DNA from: Microbulbifer variabilis
GTDB lineage: Bacteria; Pseudomonadota; Gammaproteobacteria; Pseudomonadales; Cellvibrionaceae
Length of the DNA stretch: 64,000 nt
Reading direction: 5' to 3'
Assembly (NCBI RefSeq): GCF_020524905.1
Contig: NZ_JAIVKI010000006.1
Coordinates: forward strand, 62,001 to 126,000
Numbering within the stretch: position 1 is the first letter of the stretch; the number at the start of each line of letters is the position of its first letter. Below are positions 25,172-33,713 of this stretch, one piece after another. The position numbers and the translations under genes are program-made. The notes under the pieces are model-generated. The model had not been told where the DNA came from and ran no database searches. It worked only from the letters and a program-made list of their open reading frames with translations.

Positions 25172-25594
25172 TTTGTTCCACATCTTGTGTGGACGAGAAC
25201 GCTGCGAATTCTATCTGATAAATCTGAAAAATCCTAGCGTTTTCTTATACTTACGTGCACTTGGCTGCGTAAGAGGGCGCTATTCTATGGACTATCGGAG
25301 ATTAGTCAAGCGTTGATTTCAACAAATTGTCTAACTTGAGGAAAAAAGTCTGGAAAGTACACGGATGACCTTCTGGCATTAAGCGTAATAACTTTTAGTA
25401 CTGCTTTAGATGAACCTATTTCCATTTGTTCTTAATTTATTTTGGGGGGTGCTGGCAATCCCTTGAGGGTGTTCGATACTGTCTTTATCTGGCTAACACG
25501 TCTCCCCCCAAATGTGTTTTGTAATGCCGGTAGGGCACACCAGGATGGTATTTGCCCGTAGTGTAGCAAGGATGAAATCCTCCAAGTTTCACTC
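25172..25594 (+). other. Gene-free region right of the tRNAs
   Basis: About 420 bases with no gene. A CTTACG-N12-CGTAAG inverted repeat lies at 25250-25273, near where the tRNA promoter should be. The right part leads into an orphan plus-strand terminator at 25607, so an unannotated plus-strand RNA could lie here. Confidence 0.45.
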
Positions 25595-26881
25595 CTAATG
25601 GTCTTGGCCCTGACGCTCTCCCCCCCCGTCGTCAGGGCTTTTTTTTGCCTGGTCTTTGAGGGTCTTGCTACTTTTAGAGGTTAGGTTCTCTAGGGCGAGA
25701 GTTTTCACCGGTCTTCCTGCCGCCTGTTCCGATAGTTTTCTGAATCTCTCCAAGGTAACTTCGCCGCGGGTGCTCGCCAGCGCCCTTGCAACTTCATCAA
25801 TACTGGCTTTGCCGTTGCTCGCCTCACGTATTTCCTTGTCTAGCTCAAGCATCACTCCCGCTGCTCGGGCAGTAATCGGTCCGGAAGAGCGCTTCACTAA
25901 TAGAGAGGGGGCCTTTTCACCCCAGCGTATAAGTTTGTCCATAGCTTCCTGGTAGCGGTCATCGCTAATGCCCCCAGTCCTTCTCAAGATTTCGAGAGAG
26001 TAAAATTCAGCGATACCTTCAACAATCCAATCGCTCTGGTCGTCACCATGAATACCCGTACCCACATGAATGAGTTCATGGATCATGCTGCTGGTACGGT
26101 TTCCGCTGATCAATGGTCGATCGGCATGCATAAATAATGAGCGTGTACCTGAGAGGCCGCCACGCCACATAGGATCATCGGCAGTGACGATCAATAAATG
26201 ATCGGGGAAGAGCGGGAAAATTTTCTTTAGCTCTGGTAGGTTCCAATTGAGAAAGGCGAGCACATCCTGGCGACGAATGTCTTGCCCCTTCGGACCGGAG
26301 ATTCTGGTATCGGTGCCGGCAATATAATCTTGGCGGCTGCCAATTTTGCCAACAATCATCCACCCCTTGGGCCTAACAAAGCGTCGTTTGGCATCGGATA
26401 TTTGATAGAGACCTTCTTCGATTTCAGGGTAGGGTAGAGCAGAAGACCAGCCTTCAGGCATCACCAATTTCAGGCGGGTATCTGACGAACGCCCGCTACT
26501 AGTTGCAGAAATTGGCGCAATTAATTTATCACTACGGAGAATTGCCCAGTCCTCAGTGATGCGAGAATCATAGCCACCATTTTTCCTTTGATTGTCGATG
26601 ACAAAGCTGTAACTGAGTTTTGACTCGTTGCCCTCAGTTCGCCAGATCGCTTTATCGCCTTTCTCCTGTAGATCTTGTGTACTTTTAAGGTCTTTATAGC
26701 GCCCTGATGATAGGTTAAGGACAAGCTTGCTAGGTATGTCTTCCCCTTTTAAGGCTAACTCGACTCGGGCTAGCTTGGTTTCAGGATCAATTGTTGCTGT
26801 GTAAAGAAGCTCATAAGCCCTGGCAGCAGGAGTGAGAAGTAGAGCGAACAGAGAAAAGGATAGGAGTCTTTTAAGCATCAT
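25595..26881 (-). CDS. Secreted zinc metallopeptidase (HExxH, gluzincin type)
   Basis: Starting at ATG 26881 (or 26878), not the longer frame to 26968, the product has a clean signal peptide (KRLLSFSLFALLLTPAARA) and about 428 residues in all. The first half is beta-rich. The catalytic region holds HELIH (zinc ligands and Glu) in 'SSMIHELIHVGTG', followed by 'WIVEGIAEFYSLEIL', whose Glu is the third ligand, the layout of M1/M61-like peptidases. A C-terminal helical region ends in a Lys/Asp/Gly-rich tail that overlaps a plus-strand terminator. Probably periplasmic or exported; substrate unknown. The 29 extra N-terminal codons of the long frame would hide the signal peptide. Confidence 0.8.
   Translation of the reverse strand: MMLKRLLSFSLFALLLTPAARAYELLYTATIDPETKLARVELALKGEDIPSKLVLNLSSGRYKDLKSTQDLQEKGDKAIWRTEGNESKLSYSFVIDNQRKNGGYDSRITEDWAILRSDKLIAPISATSSGRSSDTRLKLVMPEGWSSALPYPEIEEGLYQISDAKRRFVRPKGWMIVGKIGSRQDYIAGTDTRISGPKGQDIRRQDVLAFLNWNLPELKKIFPLFPDHLLIVTADDPMWRGGLSGTRSLFMHADRPLISGNRTSSMIHELIHVGTGIHGDDQSDWIVEGIAEFYSLEILRRTGGISDDRYQEAMDKLIRWGEKAPSLLVKRSSGPITARAAGVMLELDKEIREASNGKASIDEVARALASTRGEVTLERFRKLSEQAAGRPVKTLALENLTSKSSKTLKDQAKKSPDDGGGERQGQDH
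25607..25646 (+). terminator. Orphan plus-strand terminator inside a minus-strand gene end
   Basis: Stem GCCCTGAC / GTCAGGGC, C-rich 15-base loop and a run of eight or more T. A textbook plus-strand terminator, but it lies within the last codons of the minus-strand metallopeptidase, and no plus-strand gene precedes it within 900 bases. Confidence 0.75.
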
Positions 26882-27227
26882 TATCTGGCAGAGTATCCAA
26901 CAAGTGTCAATTTGGACAATGCATAAGCCTACAGGTGCCCGCATGTCGCCATCAAGCAAATGGCTCACATTGATCCAAAATGTAGTGCCACTGGTAAAGG
27001 CGGGATGAAGAGTGAAAAGGAAGCTGCTGACTACTTAGCCAAAAAATAAATACACTTATAAAACCGTTATCATAGCTCTTTTTTTCTATCTAGAAACACT
27101 CATCGGTTGATAAGGGTTGTGGTTGCGTGTAAGAAACTTTTTTGTAGATGGGAGGGCAGATTCGCGAATGGCGAACCTGTAATCTGGGGAAGGGGTAGAT
27201 TTTCGGCTAAAAATTAAGCGATAACGT
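26882..27227 (+). other. Spacer with a short gene remnant and island-edge repeat
   Basis: A 29-codon plus-strand frame (26960-27049, MAHIDPKCSATGKGGMKSE...) ends precisely at the repeat starting 27050. It looks like a gene remnant of unknown family. No other gene is seen. Confidence 0.35.
27050..27108 (+). repeat. Imperfect direct repeat, left copy
   Basis: The first 25 bases (ATACACTTATAAAACCG then TTATCATA) match 22 of 25 positions at 31408-31432, and looser similarity continues for ~30 more bases. The two copies lie 4.36 kb apart around the protease island. Confidence 0.6.
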
Positions 27228-27261
27228 AAGGAAGGGGCACAAGAGTTTGTAGCCCCTCCTT
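27228..27261 (-). terminator. Hairpin after the subtilase gene
   Basis: On the minus strand AAGGAGGGGC pairs with GCCCCTTCCTT (one bulge), extended inward by ACAA/TTGT. It begins 8 bases after the stop codon. The T-run downstream is weak. Confidence 0.55.
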
Positions 27262-27268
27262 ATCTAGG

Positions 27269-29176
27269 CTACCAAAAGCGAATCGAGCGCGGGTCTACAA
27301 AAGGCACACCATAGGCGCCAAAGGCAAAGCCATCTGGGAAGGTGCCCATCACAGGCTGCTGGGGAGGCATTGCTCGGATATCCGCCCCGTAATAGGCGTT
27401 GGGGACAAATTGGCCAGACCAATTGTTTGCAACACCTGAAAAGCCCTGCATGGGGGCAACGGTAAATCCAGTGTAGGGAGAAGCGTGAGGGCTTGTGGCC
27501 TGAGATGCAGATACCCCGATATTTTCACCTGCAGCCATTTCTTTGGCCGATTCAAATACTGTATCGACACCAAAGAGCTTGGGAACACCAGCCCCAATTC
27601 TTTCTGCTCCCAGATTCATTGGCGATGTCAGTGACCGGATCAGCTGGAAAAGCCCGGTAATACGTGCGGCATCGCGCTGTCTTAAAGATGCTTTGAATAG
27701 TGGGTGATGGGCAAGTAGCAGGGCAGCTAGGCCAGTGATATGAGGAGCCGCCATGGACGTACCAGACTGCACATCAAAACCTTTATCGGGCACTGCCGAG
27801 ACAATGCCGACCCCAGGGGCCGCAACAGATATTTCCGGCCCATGACAACCAAATGTGGGCAAGAAAATACCATCGGCGGTTACCGTTGATGCAATAACCG
27901 TTTGTGCATCCCAGGAATCTCTTGGAAATTCATTAAGCATTCCTATTGCCCCCACAGCCATCACGTTAGGGGACCTTGCGGGATACTGCACAGGACCACC
28001 GGAATTGCCAGCGGCAACAATACAAGCGATACCATGTTGAACGGCATCTTCAATTTGCTGCTCAACCGCATCTGAGGAGTCTGAGCTCCCCAGACTCATA
28101 TTGACGACATCAACGCCAATTTCGATGCAGTGGGCGAGGGCATCAATCAGGCTGCTAAATTGTCCCCCAGGGAAGACCTTGAATACATAGATTTCTGCTT
28201 CTGGTGCAAAACCACGAATAGCATCTGTTCCAGACGGCTGGCCAGCAATAATACCTGCGCAGTGAGTCCCATGGCCTACGATATCTTCTGCCCAACTTTT
28301 AGTATCATAATTGTTGGTAACGTCAATGCCGTTTTTTAGGTGTGAAAGGATTTGATGCTGGTTGTCTGCTCCTGAGTCAATAATGGCGATTTTTATTCCC
28401 TTGCCTGTATATTCATCGGGCAGTTGATCCAAGCCCATGAACTTTTGCCCCCAACCATAGGGCGTATTATTGGGAAAACTTGGAATTGCCTCGCTGAGCG
28501 AGTGCAACTTAACCAGATTTACCCCCGTCAATGACAGTGACGGGCAGCGTATGTATTTATTCCAAAAGTCTTTAGCGGGTCGGATGAGTAGGGACTTAAT
28601 TTGGGCCCCGCCACTTTGGGCAAAAATATTAAGCGCCACTTCACCCTTATTATTGGTCACCCCCTCCTGTGGGAATCCTGCGCTTTCTACAATAACCTGT
28701 GCATCCCGAATGGGTTCGCCTTTAGAGCCGACAACCCGAAGTCTAACTTGTTGAGCCTTAGCATGATACTCGCGTAGGAGGCCAGGTTGCTGGGCAAAAA
28801 TCGCGGTGAAACTGGGTGAAAAATTTGCTTGCCCATAAGAGAGTAACGAATCCAATTCCACTGCAACATTAGGTGGGGCTGTTTGGTAAAGTGTTGCGGC
28901 AGCGTCAACATCCATGCGTACTTTGTAGATGTTTGTTGCTTCGTCCGCGGTGGAAAGTGTTTTTAATTTTCTTCCTGGTCTGATTTCACGAAGCACTTCA
29001 CAACCTGGTTGCTTTGCAATGTATGAGATTACATTGTGCATCGACCCCGCGCTTAATGGTTGTATACCCATGGACTTCGCGATTTGACTTCGGCGAGGTG
29101 AAATAAGTAACTCTACCTTTTCTGCTACCTCGACCGAAGGTTCTCCTGCGGCTTTTTCTTGTCGGGATTCAGTCAT
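27269..29176 (-). CDS. Subtilisin-like (S8) serine protease without signal peptide
   Basis: A 635-residue protease. Catalytic triad: Asp267 in 'IAIIDSGADN', His302 in GHGTHCAG, Ser474 in SGTSMAAPH; the oxyanion Asn391 lies in AAGNSGG. Residues 1-110 are hydrophilic, look like an inhibitor-type prodomain, and contain no signal peptide. Residues 145-190 resemble a carboxypeptidase-regulatory-like beta domain ('GEPIRDAQVIVESAGFPQEG'). The last ~65 residues are Gly/Pro/Gln/aromatic-rich (MPPQQPVMGTFPDGFAFG), similar in composition to the repeat protein encoded upstream. The lack of a Sec signal, together with two unusual upstream genes, suggests intracellular maturation of a partner or non-Sec export. 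Last gene of a three-gene minus-strand set. Confidence 0.9.
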   Translation of the reverse strand: MTESRQEKAAGEPSVEVAEKVELLISPRRSQIAKSMGIQPLSAGSMHNVISYIAKQPGCEVLREIRPGRKLKTLSTADEATNIYKVRMDVDAAATLYQTAPPNVAVELDSLLSYGQANFSPSFTAIFAQQPGLLREYHAKAQQVRLRVVGSKGEPIRDAQVIVESAGFPQEGVTNNKGEVALNIFAQSGGAQIKSLLIRPAKDFWNKYIRCPSLSLTGVNLVKLHSLSEAIPSFPNNTPYGWGQKFMGLDQLPDEYTGKGIKIAIIDSGADNQHQILSHLKNGIDVTNNYDTKSWAEDIVGHGTHCAGIIAGQPSGTDAIRGFAPEAEIYVFKVFPGGQFSSLIDALAHCIEIGVDVVNMSLGSSDSSDAVEQQIEDAVQHGIACIVAAGNSGGPVQYPARSPNVMAVGAIGMLNEFPRDSWDAQTVIASTVTADGIFLPTFGCHGPEISVAAPGVGIVSAVPDKGFDVQSGTSMAAPHITGLAALLLAHHPLFKASLRQRDAARITGLFQLIRSLTSPMNLGAERIGAGVPKLFGVDTVFESAKEMAAGENIGVSASQATSPHASPYTGFTVAPMQGFSGVANNWSGQFVPNAYYGADIRAMPPQQPVMGTFPDGFAFGAYGVPFVDPRSIRFW

Positions 29177-29262
29177 GTTTATGTTCCTTCGCTTTCAGTA
29201 CGGTACTGTTTATCAGCATGTACTTAGAGTCTGAAAGTAATGAATCGAAAGGGTATTCAATA

Positions 29263-29496
29263 TTAGCTAATTGGATGAATAGGACTGTCTGGATCAATGA
29301 TCACTTTTCCGCCTAACTTCTTCTTCAGGTTTTCAATAGCATCTGGGGTAGCCCGAAGAGTGACATTACTTTTGCGCAAAATGACCTCTTTTACATCTGG
29401 GCAATTTTTTGCCTCCCTGGCCAATTCTTCCAATTCAATAGTTGTAGCTAATGTCTTGCGATTTGGGACAGCCACATACTGCTCAAATTTCTTCAT
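29263..29496 (-). CDS. 77-residue protein upstream of the subtilase
   Basis: A small soluble protein with a beta-alpha-beta-beta-alpha-beta-like pattern: 'EQYVAVPNRKTLATT', helix 'ELEELAREAKNCPDV', 'KEVILRKSNVTLRATP', helix 'DAIENLKKKLGG', 'KVIIDPDSP'. That rhythm resembles stand-alone subtilisin propeptide/inhibitor (I9-like) proteins, and it lies 86 bases before the subtilase, so a chaperone or inhibitor role is plausible. This is inference from layout; no motif proves it. One Cys. Start ATG at 29496, with an AGAG site upstream. Confidence 0.6.
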   Translation of the reverse strand: MKKFEQYVAVPNRKTLATTIELEELAREAKNCPDVKEVILRKSNVTLRATPDAIENLKKKLGGKVIIDPDSPIHPIS

Positions 29497-29590
29497 TATT
29501 TTTCTCTAAAATCTCTGTTTCAAAATGATATAGAAGTCAGCTGTACAAAAAAGCTGGTCAAATTTCTGGAAAGAAATATTAACCTCATTG

Positions 29591-29617
29591 AAAAAGGTGG
29601 CGGATTATCCGCCACCT
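29591..29617 (-). terminator. Terminator between repeat-protein gene and 77-aa gene
   Basis: A perfect 10-bp stem (AGGTGGCGGA / TCCGCCACCT) with a 3-base loop and five A on the left, which read as U on the minus strand. It lies 15 bases after the repeat-protein stop. Transcripts would mostly end here with some read-through to the protease. Confidence 0.8.
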
Positions 29618-29631
29618 ACAATTCACTACAG

Positions 29632-30465
29632 TTAGTGTAAATATGACTGCTGATGAAATGCTGAGTTAGGTTGTTGCATGGCCTGGAATGGGTAGGGTTG
29701 GCCCATTCCGCCAAAATTTTGAAATCCCTGGTAATGTTGCTGTGGAATCATCTGATAAGGGGTTGGCTGACCGAATCCTCCAGTGGGATTCATCATCTGG
29801 TTTGGGAAGCCACCAAATTGTTCTTGGGTTTGGTGTAAAGGCGAAAACTGACCTTGTAGGCTGTTTAAGTAAGGTTGGATCGCTAACTGTTGAGCGAACT
29901 GCGGTAATGCTTGAAATGGCAGTAACTGACCTAAGCGTGCCACATTATTCAGAAATTGGCCCTGCTGGCCGCCAATGTAGTTGCCAATAGCAGGTGCCGC
30001 ACGACTTATCAGCTCACCGAGGAGTCCTTGGGGAGAGAACTGGGGTACAGCCTGGTAGGGCAGAAGCTGGCTGAGATTATTCTCTATGTTATTAAATTGG
30101 CCCTGAGGACCGCCCATATACCCCCCAAATTGTTGCATCGCGCGATTGATTATCTCTCCGAGATAATTTTGCGGCGCCATTTGCTGTGAGAATTGTGGAT
30201 GAATTTGTGGCAGCGCTTGAAAAGGAAGTAGCTGGCCCAGTCCGCCAAGGGAATTGATCAAGTGACCTTGAGGCCCTCCAACGATCCCTCCAATTATTGG
30301 TGCCGCACGGCTAACAATATCACCCAGGAAACCTTGTGGGTTCATCTGAGGCGCAACTTGGTAGGGGGATTGATTGGAGAATCCGGCAACCGTGCTAATC
30401 GGTGGGAGAGAGTAATTGAGCGGTTGTCCAAAATTTCCTTGTGCGTAAGCATATGGTTGGTACAT
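29632..30465 (-). CDS. Gln/Pro/Gly-rich repeat protein, unknown
   Basis: A 277-residue low-complexity protein with no signal peptide and no Cys. Residues 44-190 hold three related units (starting near 44, 99 and 146) with the pattern PQ-G-F/Y-L-G-D/E-I-x-x-R-A, then GG-P/Q-QG, an Asn-containing helix and QLLPFQALPQ. N- and C-terminal parts are Tyr/Gln/Pro/Gly-rich (YQPYAYAQGNFGQP; GGMGQPYPFQAMQQ). Such composition fits a secreted matrix or filament protein, an adhesive, or a multi-core precursor processed by the neighbouring protease. It is the first gene of the set and has its own terminator, so it is probably made in excess. I do not recognise a family. Confidence 0.6.
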   Translation of the reverse strand: MYQPYAYAQGNFGQPLNYSLPPISTVAGFSNQSPYQVAPQMNPQGFLGDIVSRAAPIIGGIVGGPQGHLINSLGGLGQLLPFQALPQIHPQFSQQMAPQNYLGEIINRAMQQFGGYMGGPQGQFNNIENNLSQLLPYQAVPQFSPQGLLGELISRAAPAIGNYIGGQQGQFLNNVARLGQLLPFQALPQFAQQLAIQPYLNSLQGQFSPLHQTQEQFGGFPNQMMNPTGGFGQPTPYQMIPQQHYQGFQNFGGMGQPYPFQAMQQPNSAFHQQSYLH

Positions 30466-31230
30466 AAATGTACTCCTTAAGTAGGCCTTTATCGATATAA
30501 AAATCTATCGCTTGGGGTGTTTCATGGTTTCTGGGTTGAGAATGTCGAGACTAAATAGAGTCCCGCTTACAACTCAGCCGGCCGGAAATAAATCAGGTGC
30601 CAATTGTCGGAGTAATGCTTTAGATGTCAGGTATCCGCCCGGCTGAGCAGAGTATAGAGAAGCTTTGATGTTGTGCAGGAAAAGATTGAGAAATTTTTGT
30701 GGAAAAAAAAGGGGCGTAAAAAATCTTTATTTTTTATCGAAAACGTAACGAATTTCACTCGATAATACTTTCTTTTTTTAGCGGTGGGGTTTTGCATAGG
30801 TTGCAAATGATTTCATGTTTTTATCTTTTTCGTGGATGGTGAGGGCGGGGGTTTTGAGTTGCTGAATTTGTGTTCTTGTAGGGGCTCGCAATGGGGCGCA
30901 AAAAAACACTAACAATTATTTTCGAATGCATGGGGGCTGGCAATGTTTAAATGCCTAACAGGATGTTTAAGAAAGAATCAATGGCGAGTCTCCATTATTT
31001 GATATGGTCTCGCTACAGAAGACAAAGATTTTATACTGTTATAGGGTTTAAGTATTTTTTGATAGGGCTTTCTTTCTAAATAAATCAACCCATTAACAGT
31101 ATCAGTGTGCTTGGAGGCATGCCATTAACCCTAAGGTCCAAATACTGATACGCCTTAGATCGCTAAATTTGATTGTATGGGTGAAAGGATGGCTGGGGGG
31201 TTAGTTAAATGGGGGACAAGATCGGTAGTG
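30466..31230 (-). other. A/T-rich gene-free region upstream of the repeat-protein gene
   Basis: About 765 bases with no supportable gene, many A/T runs and stop codons in all frames. It must hold the promoter of the repeat-protein gene; no clear -35/-10 pair was found. The composition is unlike the flanking core genes and suggests transferred DNA. Confidence 0.45.
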
Positions 31231-31413
31231 CTAGGTTTGTAGTGAAACCAACGATTCCAGTGCGCCCCCGCTGGCGGGAAAGAGCCATTCTGATTCGTTG
31301 ACCTTAATGAGATGAGCAATTTCCTTTGCTAGCTCAGTGTGTACTGGAACCCGCCCAGTTGTATTGGCGACTCCATCAAGGCTGCCTATAAGCTCTACGT
31401 AAAAAGTATACAC
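31231..31413 (-). pseudogene. Tyrosine-recombinase (integrase) remnant
   Basis: A 60-codon frame with GTG start. The middle reads 'GRVPVHTELAKEIAHLI' then 'SEWLFPASGG', the typical segment just after the first catalytic Arg region of phage/XerC-like integrases (R-x-V-P-h-x-x-E ... WLFP). The catalytic R, HxxR and Tyr boxes are missing, so it is inactive. It abuts the right copy of the direct repeat, as integrase genes abut attachment sites. Identification rests on one short motif. Confidence 0.45.
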
Positions 31414-31465
31414 TTAAAAGATCGTTATCATAATGATTGTTTTCTTACCCAAACAACTCAAGAGT
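31408..31465 (+). repeat. Imperfect direct repeat, right copy
   Basis: ATACACTTAAAAGATCG then TTATCATA; partner of 27050-27108 (22 of the first 25 bases identical). Possible attachment-site duplicate of the protease island. Confidence 0.6.
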
Positions 31466-31621
31466 GTTAACTAGTGGTGTGGGAGGTGGCAGGCCCGAGG
31501 CTCTGTGCGTTCCGGCATTTAACGTTTTTACCAAAGAATTGGTGGGCTGAGGTGTTATTCGGGAAGAAGGTAAACCGCGCTCAAACCGTACGGGGGGTGT
31601 TGGGAATAAATTCTGGATATG

Positions 31622-31648
31622 AAAAAACCCGCTAAAAGCGGGTTTTTA
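31622..31648 (-). terminator. Terminator of tRNA-Pro (bidirectional)
   Basis: AAAAACCCGCT / AGCGGGTTTTT around AAA: an 11-bp stem with A-tract and T-tract, so it works on both strands. It lies 4 bases beyond the tRNA-Pro CCA end. Confidence 0.9.
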
Positions 31649-31652
31649 AATC

Positions 31653-31729
<77 letters not shown>

Positions 31730-31801
31730 ACTTGTTGGTTTCGCTTGACTAGCGAAGTGGGCGGCATTATAGCAGCCAATTTTACACTGTAAACCATTGA
31801 T

Positions 31802-32650
31802 TTAACTTTTAATTTGCCGAATCAGGCCCTCTTGTGCAGTGGAGGCTACCAGTACACCATCGCGGGTATAGATTTGGCCGCGGGTAAATCCGCGTGCGCC
31901 ACAGGCAGAGGGACTGTCAGTGACATATAAGAGCCATTGATCAAGGCGGAAATTGCGGTGGAACCACATGGCGTGGTCAACACTGGCCGGCATCAAATGT
32001 GGGTCGAACAGAGAAATATCATGGGGCTGTAGGGAGGTGCCTAAAAGTCCCATGTCAGAGGCATAACAAAGTGCCGCCCTATGCTCAATCGGGTCATCAG
32101 ACATCTCACCCTCTGCACGAAGCCAGAACATACACTTGGCCTCACGGGTCTCGGCGCCAAAGTAGCTTTGTGGATCAACCGGGCGAAAATCGATCATATA
32201 GCGGCGCTGGTCGTATTGCGGACTGACAAGACCTGCCTCCAGGGCCAGCTGCTGAGTATTCTTTAGACCTTCTGGGTCGGGAATACCTTCACTGGGCATA
32301 TCGGCCTGGTGGTCAAAGCCGGGTTCCTGGATTTGAAAAGAGGCAGACATATTGAAGATCGCGCGTCCGCGTTGCTTGGCAACTACGCGTCGGGTGGTGA
32401 AGCTGCCTCCATCGCGGATCGGGTCCACTTCGTAGATAACCGGAAGTTCACTGGAGCCAGGGCGCAGAAAGTAGGCGTGCAGGGAGTGAGGCAAGCGATC
32501 TTCAACAGTACGGGCAGCGGCCATTAGGGCTTGGCCAAGTACCTGGCCTCCAAAAAGTACTTTTCGATAATTTTCGACGTGGTGGCGACTGCGAAAGAGG
32601 TGGCGATCCAGCTCTTCGACGTCGAGAAGTTTGCTCAGCTTTTCCAACAT
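31802..32650 (-). CDS. tesB: Acyl-CoA thioesterase II
   Basis: A 282-residue double hot-dog thioesterase hydrolysing medium- and long-chain acyl-CoAs in the cytoplasm. Motifs: 'VLFGGQVLGQALMAAARTV', 'LHAYFLRPGSS', 'VDPIRDGGSFTTRRVVA', and a C-terminal hot-dog with 'ASVDHAMWFHRNFRLDQWLL', which holds the family's catalytic Asp. Length equals E. coli TesB (286). A single gene between tRNA-Pro and a TetR regulator read the other way; whether the regulator controls it is unknown. Confidence 0.95.
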   Translation of the reverse strand: MLEKLSKLLDVEELDRHLFRSRHHVENYRKVLFGGQVLGQALMAAARTVEDRLPHSLHAYFLRPGSSELPVIYEVDPIRDGGSFTTRRVVAKQRGRAIFNMSASFQIQEPGFDHQADMPSEGIPDPEGLKNTQQLALEAGLVSPQYDQRRYMIDFRPVDPQSYFGAETREAKCMFWLRAEGEMSDDPIEHRAALCYASDMGLLGTSLQPHDISLFDPHLMPASVDHAMWFHRNFRLDQWLLYVTDSPSACGARGFTRGQIYTRDGVLVASTAQEGLIRQIKS

Positions 32651-33035
32651 GGACGACTCTACCTGTTACCTATTAGTGATAGTCGGGTTTGACTGGGCTG
32701 GTATTGTAGGCCTGCCCAGAAAGGCGATGATAACAGCAGATGACGTAAAGACCATTATCGGTCACTAATTTCATCGCCGCTTTCCAAGTGGCTGATGGTC
32801 CACCATTGTCGATAACTTTGTATTATTGGTGAGAGGTCTATCACAACCTAAATAGCCTCCGGCGAGAGCCTAGGTTGTCGCAATAGGGTAAAAATTAGGC
32901 GCAGCGATCCCTATTTGGGCGTATTTTCTAGGCTAATTTCCTGATTCTCTTTTCCAAGCGACTCGAATTGCCTATCATTCATGAATGAATAGTCAATTTC
33001 AGTCCCCAACATTACGGGCAGAGAAGGTCGGAAGT
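32651..33035 (+). promoter_or_regulatory. Divergent promoter region tesB/tetR with palindromes
   Basis: About 385 bases. An 8-bp inverted repeat ACAACCTA/TAGGTTGT lies at 32843-32850/32871-32878. A perfect 12-bp palindrome CATTCATGAATG lies at 32976-32987, just before the TetR gene, a plausible autoregulatory operator. No gene is seen. Confidence 0.5.
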
Positions 33036-33713
33036 ATGGATAAGGCAAAAGAGAAGGTTCAGAGGTTTCGCGCGCGGGAGCAGCGCATCCTGGATGCGGC
33101 TCTGGAGCTTCTGCTGGAGCATGGTGAAGAAAAGGTCACGGTCGAGCAGATTGCTGAGCGTGTAGATATCGGCAAAGGCACCATCTATAAGCACTTTATA
33201 TCTAAAACTGAAATCTATATGCGCCTGCTGATGGACTATGAAAAGTCCCTGGCAGAACGCCTTAAGGTTGCGGTTGAGAATGCGGAGAAAGGTGATATCA
33301 CTGCACCCGCTCGTGCCTACTTTGAATCCCGTATGGCTGATCCCGGCAAGGATCGCCTATTTCAGCGCTTGGAAGAGAAGATTATCTCTCTAAACCTGGC
33401 CCCAGAGATGATCTCGGAACTACACGCTATCCGAAACTCCAACACCTCGGCTTTAAACCGTGTGTTTGAGCGCCGGATAGAGCAGGGCATGCTGAAGAAG
33501 GTGCCTGCCTATTACTACTACTCAACCTACTGGGCTCTAGTGCAGGGTGCCGTTGAACTCTACCACTCCAAATCCTTCGCCGACGTAATCGAAGATCGTG
33601 AAGGTTTGATGGAGTTTATTATGGATGTGGGTGTACATATTGGTGATACCTCGCAGCGTAAACCCATGGAGAGTGGCCACTCTGGCGACACTGCGGGGTC
33701 CTCCTTTGGCTGA
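33036..33713 (+). CDS. TetR/AcrR-family transcriptional regulator
   Basis: About 225 residues. The N-terminal helix-turn-helix is 'ILDAALELLLEHGEEKVTV' then 'IAERVDIGKGTIYKHF', the classic TetR pattern; the C-terminal ligand domain is of unknown specificity. The frame is open from ATG 32985, but ATG 33036 fits the family and follows AGAAGGTCGGAAG. A palindrome upstream (32976-32987) suggests autoregulation. It overlaps the DUF1285 gene by 8 bases. Confidence 0.88.
   Translation: MDKAKEKVQRFRAREQRILDAALELLLEHGEEKVTVEQIAERVDIGKGTIYKHFISKTEIYMRLLMDYEKSLAERLKVAVENAEKGDITAPARAYFESRMADPGKDRLFQRLEEKIISLNLAPEMISELHAIRNSNTSALNRVFERRIEQGMLKKVPAYYYYSTYWALVQGAVELYHSKSFADVIEDREGLMEFIMDVGVHIGDTSQRKPMESGHSGDTAGSSFG

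Noticed and set aside
25280-25640. RsmY/RsmZ/CsrB-like small RNA that GacA might control
   Set aside because: I counted about seven GGA triplets in 360 bases, near chance, and no TGTAAG-N6-CTTACA GacA box. The CTTACG-N12-CGTAAG repeat does not match it.
31408-31465. Integron attC or XerCD dif site
   Set aside because: The core sequences (GTTRRRY/RYYYAAC, or the dif arms) do not fit. Only a repeat can be claimed.
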